Shown here piece after piece: positions 4,608-5,155 of a stretch of DNA of 5,155 nucleotides. The translations under genes were made by a program, and so were the position numbers. The DNA is from an uncultured Lachnospiraceae bacterium (GTDB lineage: Bacteria > Bacillota > Clostridia > Lachnospirales > Lachnospiraceae), in the NCBI GenBank assembly GCA_905236585.1, contig CAJOQZ010000302.1, forward strand, positions 1-5,155, written 5' to 3'. The stretch's first letter is position 1. The number at the start of each line of letters is the position of its first letter. The notes beneath the pieces were generated by a model that saw nothing but the letters and a program-made list of their open reading frames with translations, searched no databases and was not told the origin of the DNA.

Positions 4608-5155
4608 TTAATAGCGGAAGTACTGGACAAACTGCGTCGCCGATGGGCAGTTCGCGGAGACGACGCCCGGATTCAATACGATAAAGCAGTACACTTCCGC
4701 AAAAAACTCCGATGTGGACGCCCGGCTGTAATCCGTCAGATTCCAACTTTCCCTATTGAAAATGTAGTTAAATTCGTCCGAACGCGATACGAAGCCCCTT
4801 GAATAATCGAGATAGTGACCGAGTTCGTGAACGACGCAGTAGGAATACTCGCCGGAATTGACGAAAATGGTCTTCCCGTCAAAATACGTCGCTCCATACA
4901 CGCCGTCCGATGCGCCGCCGAAAATCAGATAATCCAGATCATAGGACGTCAGGACAATCCTCCAGCCGTCGTTTACAAACATCTGCATCATCTCCGGGTC
5001 CGCCGCCATTGCCGCATTCAGATAGGAAGCAAACACCTGATACTGCTCATTCGTCACATTTCCCATAAACTGAACGAAACCATAATCCGCGCTCTGCGTC
5101 AGCGTATTCTGGGAAAGCGCGTTTTGGATATTCTGGGTGATGATCCAGTCCGCAT
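4608..5155 (-). CDS. ATLF (anthrax lethal-factor-like) zinc metallopeptidase, C-terminal part (runs off right edge)
   Basis: The frame is open from the window edge to the stop at 4608, giving the last 181 residues. The ATG at 5066 lies inside it and has no ribosome site, so the true start is probably outside. The zinc site is HELGH (fragment residues 109-113). TDYSRASTSEFFAEVY (140-155) matches the lethal-factor segment around Tyr728 and Glu735: here Y142 and E149, with the same 7-residue spacing. E149 would be the third zinc ligand. The ending NCPSATQFVQYF also matches the family's NAPKTFQFI region. Known ATLF members include anthrax lethal factor, which cuts MAP-kinase kinases, and the secreted Pro-Pro endopeptidases of Clostridia, which cut surface proteins. 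A secreted or cell-surface role is likely, but any signal peptide or anchoring domains lie outside the window. No active-site residue is missing. It is convergent with the ClC gene. Confidence 0.85.
   Translation of the reverse strand, partial: ADWIITQNIQNALSQNTLTQSADYGFVQFMGNVTNEQYQVFASYLNAAMAADPEMMQMFVNDGWRIVLTSYDLDYLIFGGASDGVYGATYFDGKTIFVNSGEYSYCVVHELGHYLDYSRGFVSRSDEFNYIFNRESWNLTDYSRASTSEFFAEVYCFIVLNPGVVSANCPSATQFVQYFRY

Overview
The window looks like chromosomal DNA of an anaerobic member of the Bacillota (Clostridia or Negativicutes). The evidence is the mix of families (LarC, a clostridial-type MATE exporter, a short sycA-like ClC protein, a lethal-factor-like secreted peptidase), GAAAGG/AGGAG-type ribosome sites and compact TTGAAA/TATAAT promoters. 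The taxonomic call is an inference from family resemblance; no database search was run.

Layout. Positions 1-855 (minus) hold the N-terminal 285 codons of larC, which makes the nickel-pincer cofactor of lactate racemase; the gene runs off the left edge. Positions 955-2331 (minus) hold a complete 458-residue MATE exporter with a clear promoter at 2397-2369. Positions 2332-2780 carry no ordinary gene but hold a 25-bp inverted repeat (2435-2509), an 11-bp tandem duplication, and the first copy of a long palindromic repeat (2561-2626).

Positions 2704-3016 are the most interesting part. A strong promoter drives a ~212-nt RNA encoding a 43-residue single-span membrane peptide. A second strong promoter fires in the opposite direction from 3016-2989 to give a ~66-nt RNA. 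The two RNAs converge on one bidirectional terminator (2917-2950). A 15-nt direct repeat lets the small RNA pair with codons 2-7 of the peptide mRNA. This is the architecture of the type I toxin-antitoxin locus par (Fst/RNA II) of plasmid pAD1. The peptide is not an obvious Fst; its pattern is closer to the small type I toxins of Clostridioides difficile. The second copy of the palindromic repeat (3058-3120) lies on the other side, 497 bp from the first, so the module sits between two direct repeats.

Positions 3197-4459 (plus) hold a 420-residue ClC-family anion transporter of the sycA-like/CLC-F-like type. Its TATAAT box lies 7 nt before the ATG and there is no Shine-Dalgarno, so it may be translated from a leaderless mRNA. 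Positions 4608-5155 (minus) hold the C-terminal part of an anthrax-lethal-factor-like (ATLF) zinc peptidase, convergent with the ClC gene, with its own terminator at 4567-4532; it runs off the right edge.

The four larger genes show no shared pathway. The toxin-antitoxin-like module and palindromic repeats look like accessory DNA in the intergenic space between the MATE and ClC genes.
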